The notes beneath the pieces were generated by a model, which saw only the letters and a program-made list of their open reading frames with translations, was not told the DNA's origin and did no database searches. DNA of 64,000 nucleotides from Mycobacterium sp. PS03-16 (GTDB taxonomy: Bacteria; Actinomycetota; Actinomycetes; Mycobacteriales; Mycobacteriaceae), in assembly GCF_004570325.1 (NCBI RefSeq), contig NZ_SPQO01000011.1:1-64000 (forward strand), in the 5' to 3' direction. How positions within the stretch are numbered: position 1 is the stretch's first letter; each line of letters begins with the position of its first letter. Of the stretch, positions 34,620 through 43,819 are shown piece after piece. The translations under genes and the position numbers were made by a program.

Positions 34620-34958
34620 ATGGCGTGGTTCCTGGCGATGCAAGGAACGCCCACCAAGCTCGGCCAGTCGCTCGTCTACGAGCTGCAGGAGAGCGCCGAC
34701 CGCCAGAGGATCGCCGAGGAGATGTCCAGCGCCGCGACGCTCGACCGGGTCGTCCCGGTGCCCGCGGTGTTCGGCGCGCAGCGCCAGGAGGTGACGATCT
34801 ACGTGCGCCCCGCGGCCTGGGGGGTGTGGGCGTTCTACGAGCTGTCCGAGGAGGAGCGGCGCCAGATGATGGCGGCCAATCCGCTTGTCACCGCGCTGGC
34901 GCAGGCGGCCAAGCAACAGCAGGGCGGAAGGGCGCAGGGCCAGCCACCGCTGCGCTGA
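34620..34958 (+). CDS. Conserved hypothetical protein
   Basis: The 112-residue protein begins MAWFLAMQGTPTKLGQSLVYELQ and is probably cytosolic. It reads as a small alpha/beta domain (RIAEEMSSAATLDRVVPVPAVFGAQRQEVTIYVRPAAWGVW) with a disordered Gln/Gly-rich tail. I do not recognise a family. The start is firm: TAAGGAGATCCG precedes the ATG. It ends 19 bases before the minus-strand tRNA-Asn, with no visible terminator between them. Confidence 0.75.
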   Translation: MAWFLAMQGTPTKLGQSLVYELQESADRQRIAEEMSSAATLDRVVPVPAVFGAQRQEVTIYVRPAAWGVWAFYELSEEERRQMMAANPLVTALAQAAKQQQGGRAQGQPPLR

Positions 34959-34977
34959 CTGCGGTCTGGCCTTCTGG

Positions 34978-35050
<73 letters not shown>

Positions 35051-35232
35051 CTGCGGTGTCCGCGTGGAGCTTTCCGTGCGGACCGGAGGATGACTCTAGC
35101 GTACCGACCGTCGGGATCGCCAACGCGCTCCCATGTCGACTCCTCGCGCGAGCGCTCGTCGGCCCGGCCCGGCGCGCACTGTCCGACATGAGGCAGGATG
35201 GAAGTCACGCACCGTCTAGTGGGAGGGGCTCC

Positions 35233-35475
35233 GTGATCGGGTACGTCGCCGTCATGGCCGTCGGGTATGTCTTGGGCAGCAAGGCCGGTCGGCGCCGCTA
35301 CGAGCAGATTGCGGGCACCTACCGAGCTGTGACCGCCAGCCCGGCCGCGCGCGCCGTGATCGAGACCTCACGGCGAAAGATCGCCGAACGGGTGTCGCCG
35401 GATCCGCAGCTGGTCACTCTGACGCCGATCGACGAGCAGACCTCGGTGCTGCGCCCGGAGGCCCGCACCGACTGA
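35233..35475 (+). CDS. Small membrane protein, Rv2342-like
   Basis: The 80-residue protein starts MIGYVAVMAVGYVLGSKAGRRRYEQI: one hydrophobic segment followed by a basic GSKAGRRRYEQI motif, as in YtxH-like small membrane proteins. The rest is a short amphipathic helix (SPAARAVIETSRRKIAERV) and a charged tail. GTG at 35233 is preceded by GGGAGGGG. Function is unknown. A 12-bp hairpin starts 2 bases after the stop. Confidence 0.72.
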   Translation: MIGYVAVMAVGYVLGSKAGRRRYEQIAGTYRAVTASPAARAVIETSRRKIAERVSPDPQLVTLTPIDEQTSVLRPEARTD

Positions 35476-35476
35476 A

Positions 35477-35503
35477 AACGGACCCGCCGGTGGCGGGTCC
35501 GTT
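35477..35503. terminator. Hairpin between convergent genes, 12-bp perfect stem
   Basis: AACGGACCCGCC and GGCGGGTCCGTT are perfectly complementary with loop GGT. There is no T-run after it on either strand, so it belongs to the GC-hairpin type common in mycobacteria. It lies between the stops of the genes at 35233 (plus) and 35525 (minus). Confidence 0.7.
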
Positions 35504-35524
35504 GACGGGTGGAGCGTGCGGCGG

Positions 35525-35812
35525 TTAGCCGATGCCCTGGCTGATCGTGGTGCCGGGCATCAGGGGGCCGGTGCTGATGCCCCAGCCGCCGTTGCCGTTG
35601 AGCGCGACGCCCGGGGTCGAGACGCCGACCGGCGTGCCGTTGGAGTAGGACAGGCAGTGGCCGTCGTCCTTGTTGCCGAACCACGCCAGGCACGCGGGGG
35701 CGGCCGTGCTGTCGGCGGCAGGGGTGCTCTGCAGCGCGGATGCGGCGAGCGGAGCGGCCACGGCGGCGGCCGCAAACGCGCCGGCGATGACGTAGCGACG
35801 AACTCGGTTCAT
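35525..35812 (-). CDS. Small secreted protein, Gly/Asn-rich
   Basis: The 95-residue protein starts MNRVRRYVIAGAFAAAAVAA, a signal peptide with a likely cleavage near residue 27. The mature part has two cysteines (PACLAW and GHCLSY), probably a disulfide, then a short Gly/Asn-rich part (GVALNGNGGWGISTGPLMP). ATG at 35812 has AAGG 8 bases upstream; GTG at 35821 is an alternative. I do not recognise a family. It converges with the small membrane protein gene across the hairpin at 35477-35503. Confidence 0.7.
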   Translation of the reverse strand: MNRVRRYVIAGAFAAAAVAAPLAASALQSTPAADSTAAPACLAWFGNKDDGHCLSYSNGTPVGVSTPGVALNGNGGWGISTGPLMPGTTISQGIG

Positions 35813-35891
35813 GGATGCCACCTTGTGTTGCCTTTCTCAGCCGTCCCCCGACGGGTCGTCAGACCGGTACACCATAACGTGTCGCGACGGT

Positions 35892-37835
35892 TCAAGCAGT
35901 CAAGTCGTCGCCGCTGGCCTGTTCGAGCAGGCTGCGGCGGTAGGCCTCCATCGCGACCAGGTCACCGAACAACGCGTGGTATTCGTCACCCTGCTCCACC
36001 GGCGACATCCGCTGCAGCTTCGACTTCACCTCGGCGATCTGCCGGCCCACCCACACCTCCTGCAACCGGGCCAGTACCCCGCCGATGTAGCGGGGCAACT
36101 TGTCGTCGTCCTCCACGCGGATCGCTTCGGCGCTGAGCTCGTTGACCAGGCCGGCGGCGGCCGGGGTGGCGGTGTGCTCACGCACCGACTCGATCCACTG
36201 GGCGCCGGAGAGCCCGGCGGACGCGCCACCGGCCGTTTCGATCGCCGTGCGCACCGCGCGGTAGCCGGGGTGGGTGAAGCTGTCGAGGGTCAGCGCGTCG
36301 AACACCGGGCCGGCCAGCGCGGGGTACTGCAGCGCCGACTTGAGCGCCTCGCGCTGCGGCCACAGCGTGGGGTCGGCCGGATCGGGCCGCACCGCGGGCT
36401 CCGGCGCGCGCCGCGGCTGACTCGCCACCGCCTGGTCGCCGTTGCGCCGGCGGCCGCGGTCGGGCATCCCCCGTTTGGTCGCCTCCTCGCGCACCCGGGT
36501 GAGCACCTGCGCCTCGTCGCTCCACCCGGTCCAGCCCGCGAGCCGGCGCGCGTACTCGTCGCGCAGCGCGTAGTCGCGGATCCGGGCCACCAGCGGCACG
36601 CACCGCCGCAGCGCGTCGACCTGGGCCTGCGGATCGTTGTCGAGCACGTCGCCGTCGGGGATCAGGCTGCGGATCGCGAATTCGAACATCGGGATGCGCC
36701 GCGCGACCAGGTCGCGCAGCGCGTTGTCGCCGCTTGTCAGGCGTAGGTCGCAGGGGTCCATCCCGTCGGAGGCGATCGCCACGAACGACTTGCCCGCCAC
36801 CTGCTGGTCACCGTCGAACGCCTTGAGCGCGGCGGCCTGCCCGGCGGCGTCGCCGTCGAATACGAAGATCAGCTCGCCGCGGTACCAGTTGTCGTCCATC
36901 ATCAGCCGGCGCAGCAACGCGAGGTGGGTGTCGCCGAACGCGGTGCCGCAGGAGGCGACGGCGGTGGTCTCGCCGGCCAGGTGCATCGCCATCACGTCGG
37001 TGTAGCCCTCGACGACCACGGCGCGGTGCGCCTTGGCGATGTCGCGTTTGGCCAGATCCAGCCCGAACAGCACCGACGACTTCTTGTACAGCACCGTCTC
37101 GGGGGTGTTGACGTACTTCGCCTCCATCGGGTCGTCGTCGAAGATCCGGCGCGCCCCGAACCCGATCACCTCTCCCCCGGCCGCGCGGATCGGCCACAGC
37201 AGCCGCCGGTGGAATCGGTCCATCGGGCCGCGCCGTCCCTCGCGCGACAGCCCCGCCGCCTCGAGTTCCTTGAACTCGAATCCCTTGCGTAGCAGGTGTT
37301 TGGTCAGTTGGTCCCAGCCCGACGGCGCGTATCCGCAGCCGAAGCGGGCGGCGGCCGTGGCGTCGAAGTTGCGGTCGATGAGGTACTGCCGGGCGGGCGC
37401 CGCCTCCTCGGACGCCAACGCCTGAGCGTAGAACTCCTGGGCGGCGGCGTTGGCGGCCAGCAGCCGGCTGCGGCTGCCGCGGTCGCGCTGCACCGCGGTG
37501 CTCGTCGTGCCGGTGTAGGTGACGGTGTAGCCGATCCGGTCGGCGAGCAGTTCCACCGCCTCGACGAAGCTGACGTGTTCGATCTTCTGGACGAAGGCGT
37601 AGACGTCGCCGCCCTCGCCGCAGCCGAAGCAGTGGAAGTGGCCGTGGTTGGGGCGGACGTGGAACGACGGCGACTTCTCGTCGTGGAACGGGCACAGGCC
37701 CTTCAGCGAATCGGCGCCCGCGCGGCGCAACTGCACGTAATCGCCGACGACGTCCTCGATGCGGACCCGTTCGCGGATGGCCGCGATATCGCGATCCGGG
37801 ATCCTGCCCCGCCCCCGAGTCGCTTCGCCCGCCAC
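35892..37835 (-). CDS. dnaG: DNA primase
   Basis: The 647-residue replication enzyme makes RNA primers at the fork with DnaB. The N-terminal zinc-binding domain is intact (CPFHDEKSPSFHV, then FHCFGCGEGGD, about 45-75). The TOPRIM catalytic core follows, with VVVEGYTDVMAMHLAG (about 270) and FVFDGDAAGQAA (about 318), where the acidic residues bind metal, plus SDGMDPCDL. The C-terminal helicase-interacting domain starts near 480. GTG at 37835 gives a normal length; the start is 5 bases from the dgt stop, so both are probably co-transcribed (dgt first). Confidence 0.96.
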   Translation of the reverse strand: MAGEATRGRGRIPDRDIAAIRERVRIEDVVGDYVQLRRAGADSLKGLCPFHDEKSPSFHVRPNHGHFHCFGCGEGGDVYAFVQKIEHVSFVEAVELLADRIGYTVTYTGTTSTAVQRDRGSRSRLLAANAAAQEFYAQALASEEAAPARQYLIDRNFDATAAARFGCGYAPSGWDQLTKHLLRKGFEFKELEAAGLSREGRRGPMDRFHRRLLWPIRAAGGEVIGFGARRIFDDDPMEAKYVNTPETVLYKKSSVLFGLDLAKRDIAKAHRAVVVEGYTDVMAMHLAGETTAVASCGTAFGDTHLALLRRLMMDDNWYRGELIFVFDGDAAGQAAALKAFDGDQQVAGKSFVAIASDGMDPCDLRLTSGDNALRDLVARRIPMFEFAIRSLIPDGDVLDNDPQAQVDALRRCVPLVARIRDYALRDEYARRLAGWTGWSDEAQVLTRVREEATKRGMPDRGRRRNGDQAVASQPRRAPEPAVRPDPADPTLWPQREALKSALQYPALAGPVFDALTLDSFTHPGYRAVRTAIETAGGASAGLSGAQWIESVREHTATPAAAGLVNELSAEAIRVEDDDKLPRYIGGVLARLQEVWVGRQIAEVKSKLQRMSPVEQGDEYHALFGDLVAMEAYRRSLLEQASGDDLTA

Positions 37836-37840
37836 CTGAG

Positions 37841-39115
37841 TCAGTCTAGTGGCCGGGGCGAGCGCGCCTCGTGCACTCGCTCCAACCGCCCCTCGGTGTA
37901 GGAGGCGATCTGATCGACCACCACGCGCAGCCGGGACCCGTCGTCGTCGGCGGCGACGAAGTCGGCCGCGAACTGCGGATCGAGGCTGCCCGGCGCCTGC
38001 GCCCACAGGATCAGCGCGACCTCGTGGATGCGGGTCCGCTGGTCGGCCTGGATGCCCAGGTGCCGGTGGTCGGACATGATGAACTGCAGCGCCAGCGTCT
38101 TGAGCACCGCCACCTCGGCACGCACCAGGGTCGGCACCGCGAGGTCGGTGTCGAACCGCCGCAGCGGGCCGGGCCCGGCGACCGCACGGGTCTCGGTCAC
38201 CGCCGCCGAGACGAATCGCCCGACCAGCTCGCTGGTCAGCCGTTTCAGCGCGACCGACGCCGCCAGCGTGCCGTCGAACTTGCCGACCGCGGCCACCACC
38301 GGAACCTGCGAGAGCCGCTCCGCGGCGGCCAGCAGATCGTCGGGGGTCAGGGTGTCGAACGACCGGGCGCCGAGGTGGGCCAGCGACGCGGCGGCGTCCG
38401 CATCGGCCAGTACCCGCAGGTCGATGCGCCCGGAGATCACGCCGTCCTCGACGTCGTGCACCGAGTAGGCGACGTCGTCGGCCCAGTCCATCACCTGGGC
38501 CTCCAGACACGGCCGTTCGGCCGGCGCGCCCACGCGGACCCAGTCGGCCGCGGCCATGTCGTCGTCGAAGAATCCGAACTTGCGGCGCTCGCCGTACCGC
38601 GGCCACGGATACTTCGTGACCGCGTCCAGCGCCGCCCGGGTGAGGTTGAGCCCCGCGCTGCGGCCTTCGGCGTCAAGCACTTTCGGTTCGAGGCGGGTGA
38701 GGATGCGGAAGTTTTGGGCGTTGCCCTCGAAGCCGCCGAAGATCGTGGTGATCTCGTCGAGCGCGCGTTCGCCGTTGTGCCCGTACGGCGGGTGGCCGAT
38801 GTCATGCGCCAGGCCAGCGAGGTCCACCAGGTCGGGATCGCAGCCCAGCCCGACCGCCATCCCGCGGCCGATCTGCGCGACCTCCAGCGAGTGCGTCAGC
38901 CGGGTGCGCGGCGTCTCCCCCTCGCGCGGCCCGACCACCTGCGTCTTGTCGGCGAGGCGGCGCAGCGCCGCGCAGTGCAGCACCCGGGCCCGGTCCCTGG
39001 CGAAGTCGGTGCGGTGTTCGCTCTGGGTGCCCGGGAGACCGGCACCCTTGGGCGGTTCGGCCACCAGGCGCTGGCGGTCGAACTCGTCGTAGATGTCGGG
39101 CTCTTGTGGGCTCAC
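37841..39115 (-). CDS. dgt: Deoxyguanosinetriphosphate triphosphohydrolase-like protein
   Basis: The 424-residue cytosolic HD-domain enzyme cleaves dGTP (or other dNTPs) to deoxynucleoside and triphosphate, affecting the dNTP pool. The metal-binding motif is complete: [13 protein letters not shown] (first His), [15 protein letters not shown] (His-Asp pair near 110) and a later Asp ([11 protein letters not shown] near 222). The N-terminus [26 protein letters not shown] is typical for dGTPase-like proteins. GTG at 39115 is the start. It sits directly upstream of dnaG, the usual mycobacterial order. Confidence 0.95.
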   Translation of the reverse strand: MSPQEPDIYDEFDRQRLVAEPPKGAGLPGTQSEHRTDFARDRARVLHCAALRRLADKTQVVGPREGETPRTRLTHSLEVAQIGRGMAVGLGCDPDLVDLAGLAHDIGHPPYGHNGERALDEITTIFGGFEGNAQNFRILTRLEPKVLDAEGRSAGLNLTRAALDAVTKYPWPRYGERRKFGFFDDDMAAADWVRVGAPAERPCLEAQVMDWADDVAYSVHDVEDGVISGRIDLRVLADADAAASLAHLGARSFDTLTPDDLLAAAERLSQVPVVAAVGKFDGTLAASVALKRLTSELVGRFVSAAVTETRAVAGPGPLRRFDTDLAVPTLVRAEVAVLKTLALQFIMSDHRHLGIQADQRTRIHEVALILWAQAPGSLDPQFAADFVAADDDGSRLRVVVDQIASYTEGRLERVHEARSPRPLD

Positions 39116-39176
39116 CGAGGCACAGTCTGCCAGGGCACGCCGTCGTCAACCTCGTCGCTGGGCATTGACCGCGCAC

Positions 39177-39182
39177 TACATT
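39177..39182 (+). promoter_or_regulatory. -10 hexamer for leaderless TPM-protein mRNA
   Basis: TACATT (TANNNT) ends 7 bases before the ATG at 39190, so transcription would start at or next to the A of the start codon. No Shine-Dalgarno is visible before that ATG, which fits leaderless translation. Confidence 0.5.
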
Positions 39183-39189
39183 GACGGAC

Positions 39190-41175
39190 ATGCGCGTTAC
39201 CCGTCTTCTCGGCCTGTTCGCCGCGATCCTCGCCACCGCGGCGCTGGTGGCGCCGCCGGCGGCCGCCGAACCTCCGCTGCGCCTGCCGACCTACCTCACC
39301 GACGAGGCGAACGCGCTGAGCCCGTCGGGTCAGAGCCAGGTGCAGTCGGCAATCGACCGCCTCTACAACGAGCGCCGCGTCCGGTTGTGGGTGGTCTACG
39401 TGCGGACCTTCGACGGCCAGGACGCGACGGCGTGGGCGCAGACCACCTATGCGCGCAGCGATCTGGGCGATCAGGACGCGATCCTGGCGGTGGCGACCGT
39501 GGACCGGGCGTACGCGTTGCTGGCGGGCCCCGGCGCGCGGGGTGACGCGGACATCGACGCGGTACGCCGCAACGACGTCGAACCCCTGTTGCGCACCGGC
39601 GACTGGGCCGGCGCGGCGGTGGCCGCGGCCAACGGGCTGGCCGCCGAGAGCGGGCCGATGCACTGGGTGCCGCTGCTGGCCATCCTGGCGGTGATCGCGC
39701 TGGGCCTGGTGATGCTGGTGGTGTGGCAGCGCCGCCGCCGGCGCAAGCGCCGCGAAGCCGAGTTCGCCGCCGCCCAACGGCTCGACCCGGCGGACCCCGA
39801 CGCGCTGGCCACCGTGCCGCTCGACGCGCTCGACGACCTGTCCAGGTCGATCGTCGTCGACACCGACAACGCCGTGCGCACCAGCGAGAGCGAGTTGTCG
39901 CTGGCCGTCGAGGAGTTCGGCGACCGCGACACCGCCGCCTTCAGCCGCGCGGTGGCCAACGCGAAAGCCGCGCTGGCGCAGGCGTTCAACACCCGCCACG
40001 CCCTCGACGACGCGGTGCCCGAGAGCCCGCTGCAGCGCCGCGACATGCTGACCCGGGTGATCGTTGCCGCGGCGCGGGCCGACCGGGAACTCGAGGCGCA
40101 GCGGGAGGCCTTCGCCCGGCTGCGCGACCTGGTGATCAACGCGCCCAGCCGGCTCGACACGATGACCCAGCAGATGGTCGACCTGACCGCACGGCTGGCG
40201 CCCGCCGAGCAGACCCTGGCCGGGCTGCACACCCAGTTCGCCGAAACCGCGCTGGAGTCGGTGTCCGACAACATCGACCAGGCCCGGCAGCGGCTGGAAT
40301 TCGCCGACCAGAACATCACCGCGGCGCGCAATCTCGTGTCGCGGCCGGCCGATCGACAGACCGGGCTGGTCGATGCCATCCACGCCGCCGAGGCCGCCCT
40401 CACCCAGGCGCGCACACTGCTCGATGCGGTGGACAGCGCCGCCACCGACATCAACCGCGCGGTCGCCGGACTACCGGCGGCGATCGCCGACACGCAGAAC
40501 GGCATCGACCAGGCCGCCGCACAGTTGGCGCAGGGCAACCTCGCAACGGCCACCGCGTTGAGCGCCGCCCGCGACGCCGCCGTACAAGCGGTGTCGCATG
40601 CGCAGACGGCGGGCAGCGCCGATCCGCTCGGTAGCTTCACCCGCCTCAACCAGGTCGACGCCGACCTGGACCGGTTGCTGGCCGAGGTCGCCGAGGAGCG
40701 CGAGACGACCGCCCGGCTCACCCGCTCCTACGATCAGGCGCTGTTCACCGCACAGTCGCGGGTGCGCGCGGTGTCGGACTACATCGACACCCGCCGCGGC
40801 ATCGTCGGCCCGGAAGCGCGCACCCGGCTGGCCGAGGCGGTGCGCCAACTGCAGGCGGCGCAGGACAAGCGCGCCACCCATCTCGGCGAGGCCATCGCCC
40901 ACGCCAACGGCGCCGCGATGCTGGCCGGGCAGGCGCAGTCGCTGGCCAACGCGGATGTCGCTGCGGCGCAACGCCAATTCACCGGACCCTATGGCGGGGG
41001 CGGCGGCGGCAACATGGGCGCGATGATCGGCGGCATCCTCATCGGCAACGTGCTCTCCGGCGGGATGCGCGGCGGGTTCGGAGGTGGCTTCGGCGGATTC
41101 GGCGGTGGCTTCGGCGGCGGGGGCGGCTTCGGCGGCGGCGGTGGCGGGCTGAGCGGCGGCGGCGGCCGCTTCTAG
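39190..41175 (+). CDS. TPM-domain membrane protein with Gly-rich tail
   Basis: The 661-residue protein has a signal peptide ending at PPAAAEPP (about residue 27), then an extracytoplasmic TPM domain (TLP18.3/Psb32-type; TYLTDEANALSPSGQSQVQSAIDRLY... to about 150). One transmembrane helix follows at about 160-180 (LLAILAVIALGLVMLVVW) and a long cytosolic coiled-coil part (180-600, many AxxxL heptads). The tail is almost only Gly and Phe (GGGFGGFGGGFGGG). From memory the M. tuberculosis counterpart is Rv2345. TPM domains act in membrane-protein quality control or phosphatase-like roles; this one is uncharacterised. ATG at 39190 is preferred over TTG at 39181 because of the leaderless -10. Confidence 0.85.
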   Translation: MRVTRLLGLFAAILATAALVAPPAAAEPPLRLPTYLTDEANALSPSGQSQVQSAIDRLYNERRVRLWVVYVRTFDGQDATAWAQTTYARSDLGDQDAILAVATVDRAYALLAGPGARGDADIDAVRRNDVEPLLRTGDWAGAAVAAANGLAAESGPMHWVPLLAILAVIALGLVMLVVWQRRRRRKRREAEFAAAQRLDPADPDALATVPLDALDDLSRSIVVDTDNAVRTSESELSLAVEEFGDRDTAAFSRAVANAKAALAQAFNTRHALDDAVPESPLQRRDMLTRVIVAAARADRELEAQREAFARLRDLVINAPSRLDTMTQQMVDLTARLAPAEQTLAGLHTQFAETALESVSDNIDQARQRLEFADQNITAARNLVSRPADRQTGLVDAIHAAEAALTQARTLLDAVDSAATDINRAVAGLPAAIADTQNGIDQAAAQLAQGNLATATALSAARDAAVQAVSHAQTAGSADPLGSFTRLNQVDADLDRLLAEVAEERETTARLTRSYDQALFTAQSRVRAVSDYIDTRRGIVGPEARTRLAEAVRQLQAAQDKRATHLGEAIAHANGAAMLAGQAQSLANADVAAAQRQFTGPYGGGGGGNMGAMIGGILIGNVLSGGMRGGFGGGFGGFGGGFGGGGGFGGGGGGLSGGGGRF

Positions 41176-41181
41176 GGGAAG

Positions 41182-42567
41182 TCAGCAGCCCTTCAGTCGC
41201 ACCGCCAGGTAGTCGCTCACCTCGGACAGCGCGACGCGGTCCTGGGTCATCGCATCGCGTTCGCGCACCGTCACCGCATGGTCTTCGAGCGAGTCGAAGT
41301 CGACGGTGATGCAGAACGGCGTGCCGATCTCGTCCTGGCGGCGGTAGCGCCGGCCGATGGCGCCCGCGTCGTCGAAGTCGACGTTCCAGTTCCTGCGCAA
41401 TTCGGCGGCCAGGTCGCGGGCCTTCGGCGACAGGTCGGCGTGCCGGGACAGCGGCAACACCGCCGCCTTCACCGGGGCGAGCCTCGGGTCGAGGCGCAGC
41501 ACCGTACGCTTGTCCACCCCGCCCTTGGCGTTGGGCGCCTCGTCCTCGGTGTAGGCATCGATGAGGAATGCCATCAGCGACCGGGTCAGCCCGGCTGCCG
41601 GCTCGATGACATACGGCGTGTAGCGGGTCTCGCTGGCCTGGTCGTAGAACGACAGGTCGACACCGGAGTGCTTGGCGTGCGTGGACAGGTCGAAGTCGGT
41701 GCGGTTGGCCACACCCTCGAGCTCACCCCACGGGTTGCCTTGGAAGCCGAACCTGTACTCGATGTCGACGGTGCGGTCCGAGTAGTGCGACAGCTTGTCC
41801 TTCGGGTGCTCGTAGAGCCGCAGGTTGTCCCGGTCGATGCCGAGGTCGACGTACCACTGCAGACGGGTGTCGATCCAGTACTGATGCCACTCGGGTGCGG
41901 TCGACGGCTCGACGAAGAACTCCATCTCCATCTGTTCGAACTCGCGGGTGCGGAAGATGAAGTTGCCGGGAGTGATCTCGTTGCGGAAGCTCTTGCCGAT
42001 CTGGCCGATGCCGAACGGCGGCTTGCGCCGCGCCGTGGTGACCACGTTGGCGAAGTTGACGAAAATGCCCTGCGCGGTCTCGGGCCGCAGATAGTGCAGC
42101 CCCTCCTCGGTCTCGATCGGGCCGAGGTAGGTCTTGAGCATCATGTTGAAGTCGCGCGGTTCGGTCCACTGGCCTTTGGTGCCGCAATCGGGGCAGACGA
42201 TCTCGTCCATCGGCACCGCATCCGGATCCTCCAGACCCTTCTTGGCGGCGTACGCCTCCTGCATGTGGTCCTGCCGGTGGCGTTTGTGGCAGTTCAGGCA
42301 TTCGACCAGCGGGTCGTTGAACACCTCGACGTGGCCGGAGGCCACCCACACCTGGCGCGGCAGAATGATCGCGCTGTCGAGGCCGACCACATCGTCGCGT
42401 CCGGTGACCACCGACCGCCACCACTGCCGCTTGATGTTCTCCTTCAGCTCGACGCCGAGTGGCCCGTAGTCCCAGGCGGATTTGGTGCCGCCGTAGATCT
42501 CGCCGGACTGGAAGACCAGCCCACGGCGCTTGGCGAGGTTTGCAACGGTGTCGATGATCGAGGCCAC
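41182..42567 (-). CDS. glyS: Glycyl-tRNA synthetase, alpha2 type
   Basis: The 461-residue class II synthetase charges tRNA-Gly. It has [20 protein letters not shown] (motif 1 region, about 20-45), a four-cysteine zinc element (CLNCHKRH and CPDCG), motif 2 [14 protein letters not shown] (about 195) and the C-terminal anticodon-binding domain starting near 360 ([20 protein letters not shown]). GTG at 42567 gives the standard length ([16 protein letters not shown]); an upstream extension to 42651 overlaps the divergent promoter. It converges with the TPM-protein gene, with only 6 bases between the stops. Confidence 0.96.
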   Translation of the reverse strand: MASIIDTVANLAKRRGLVFQSGEIYGGTKSAWDYGPLGVELKENIKRQWWRSVVTGRDDVVGLDSAIILPRQVWVASGHVEVFNDPLVECLNCHKRHRQDHMQEAYAAKKGLEDPDAVPMDEIVCPDCGTKGQWTEPRDFNMMLKTYLGPIETEEGLHYLRPETAQGIFVNFANVVTTARRKPPFGIGQIGKSFRNEITPGNFIFRTREFEQMEMEFFVEPSTAPEWHQYWIDTRLQWYVDLGIDRDNLRLYEHPKDKLSHYSDRTVDIEYRFGFQGNPWGELEGVANRTDFDLSTHAKHSGVDLSFYDQASETRYTPYVIEPAAGLTRSLMAFLIDAYTEDEAPNAKGGVDKRTVLRLDPRLAPVKAAVLPLSRHADLSPKARDLAAELRRNWNVDFDDAGAIGRRYRRQDEIGTPFCITVDFDSLEDHAVTVRERDAMTQDRVALSEVSDYLAVRLKGC

Positions 42568-42644
42568 GGTCGTCAAGCGTAGCGACCGGTCCCCGACCGC
42601 CTGGCAGTCGTCTGAGAGGCACTCCGCGGAGTACGACGAGTGTA

Positions 42645-42673
42645 TTGACATGAGATTTTCGTCTCATTAAAGT
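42645..42673 (+). promoter_or_regulatory. Sigma-A promoter with TetR-type operator in the spacer
   Basis: TTGACA (42645-42650) and TAAAGT (42668-42673) are separated by exactly 17 bases, a near-consensus housekeeping promoter. The spacer holds the palindrome ATGAGA-N6-TCTCAT (42650-42667), placed so that bound repressor would block RNA polymerase. The promoter drives the SnoaL-like/TetR pair, and the TetR protein is the obvious candidate to bind it. Confidence 0.75.
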
Positions 42674-42706
42674 TCTGATGTATCACCGGTCGTCCGAGGA
42701 GATGTC

Positions 42707-43156
42707 ATGCCCCTCACCCGCGAACAGATGGACCGCATGCTCGACGAACACTTTGCGTACGAGGCGAATGACGATGTGGAGGGAGTCCTGGCGACGCTCA
42801 CGCCGGACGTGCGCCACGACATCGTCGGCTACCCGCCGGGGCCGGGCCTCGGCCCGGAGGCCGCCCGGCAGTTCTACGAGGGGTTGTTCGACGACCTCGC
42901 CGACAGCAGCGTGGAGACGGTTCGGCGGCTCTATGGCGAGAACTTCATGGTCGACGAGTCCGTGTGGCGCGGGCGTGCGCCGGGCCGGCCGTTCGGCCTC
43001 GAGGGCCGCAACCGCCCGCTGCAGTTTCGCCTTCTGCACATCCTCGAGTTCGCCGACGACGGCCGGATCAGCCGGGAGAACGTGTGGCTCGACCTGGCCG
43101 CCATCCAGCAGCAGCTCACCCCGGGCGAGTGCGACGACGTGGCACTGCCGACGTGA
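42707..43156 (+). CDS. SnoaL-like/NTF2-fold protein
   Basis: The 149-residue cytosolic protein has an NTF2/SnoaL-like pattern: MDRMLDEHFAYEANDDVEGVLATLTPDVRHDIVG, then EAARQFYEGLFDDL, and late strands RPLQFRLLHILEFADDGRISRENVWLDL. Family members are isomerases, cyclases, dehydratases or small ligand carriers, so the reaction is not predictable. GAGGAGATGTC precedes the ATG. It is the first gene of an operon with a TetR gene, overlapping it by 4 bases, and is probably induced when the TetR ligand is present. Confidence 0.82.
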   Translation: MPLTREQMDRMLDEHFAYEANDDVEGVLATLTPDVRHDIVGYPPGPGLGPEAARQFYEGLFDDLADSSVETVRRLYGENFMVDESVWRGRAPGRPFGLEGRNRPLQFRLLHILEFADDGRISRENVWLDLAAIQQQLTPGECDDVALPT

Positions 43157-43764
43157 CCGACCCCGACACTCAGGGGCGCCGGAATCAGCGGACGCGCACG
43201 CGCAAGGACCTGCTCCACGCCGCTGCCCGCCTGATGAAGCAGGGGCGCAGACCATCACTCGAGGACGTCGCGGAAGAGGCCCTGGTGTCACGGGCGACCG
43301 CGTACCGGTACTTCCCGTCGGTGGACGCGCTGCTCCGGGAAGCGGCGATCGACGTGGCGATGCCCGGGCCGGAGGAGGTGCTGGCGGCCGACGACGAGGT
43401 GGACCCGGTCGCCCGGCTGCAACGGGTCGGCGACGCGATGCACAGTTTCATCCTCGCCAACGAGACGGCTGTGCGGATGATGGTGGCGTACGCGATCGAG
43501 AATCACGGTCGCCAGGACGGTGACGGCGATCCACCGCGGCGCCAGAACCGGCGACTGCCGATGATCGAGGCCGCACTCGAGCCCGCGCACCGGGAGTTCC
43601 GCCCCACCACCCTGTCGACCCTCGTGCACGCGCTCGCACTCGTCATCGGGCCCGAAGCGATGATCGTCTGCAAGGACGTGCTGCAGCTCGACGATGCCGA
43701 GACGCAGGTGATTCAGCACTTCGCCATCCGGGCGCTCGTCGAAGCCGCCCGTAAGGAGCCGTGA
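43153..43764 (+). CDS. TetR-family regulator, probable autorepressor
   Basis: The 203-residue protein has an N-terminal TetR helix-turn-helix: TRKDLLHAAARLMKQGRRPSLEDVAEEALVSRATAYRYFPSVDALL (about 17-62), with recognition helix SRATAYRYF. The helical ligand domain (65-203) is divergent, as usual. GTG at 43153 overlaps the SnoaL-like stop (GTGA), so the two are coupled. A palindrome lies between the -35 and -10 of the promoter upstream, in the right place for negative control. The ligand is unknown. The gene stops 17 bases before the smtB promoter. Confidence 0.9.
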   Translation: MTDPDTQGRRNQRTRTRKDLLHAAARLMKQGRRPSLEDVAEEALVSRATAYRYFPSVDALLREAAIDVAMPGPEEVLAADDEVDPVARLQRVGDAMHSFILANETAVRMMVAYAIENHGRQDGDGDPPRRQNRRLPMIEAALEPAHREFRPTTLSTLVHALALVIGPEAMIVCKDVLQLDDAETQVIQHFAIRALVEAARKEP

Positions 43765-43781
43765 CGACGCCGCGAAACCCT

Positions 43782-43809
43782 TTGACATGCGTATCGCTGC
43801 ATGTATTGT
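43782..43809 (+). promoter_or_regulatory. smtB promoter with overlapping inverted repeat
   Basis: TTGACA (43782-43787) and TATTGT (43804-43809) are separated by 16 bases. ACATGC-N8-GCATGT (43785-43804) is a perfect inverted repeat within the promoter, a fitting operator for the ArsR/SmtB repressor encoded 16 bases downstream. A second AT-rich element, TGAAAAC-C-GTTTCCA (43821-43835), overlaps the start codon and resembles Zur boxes. Confidence 0.65.
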
Positions 43810-43819
43810 TGGCGTCATA

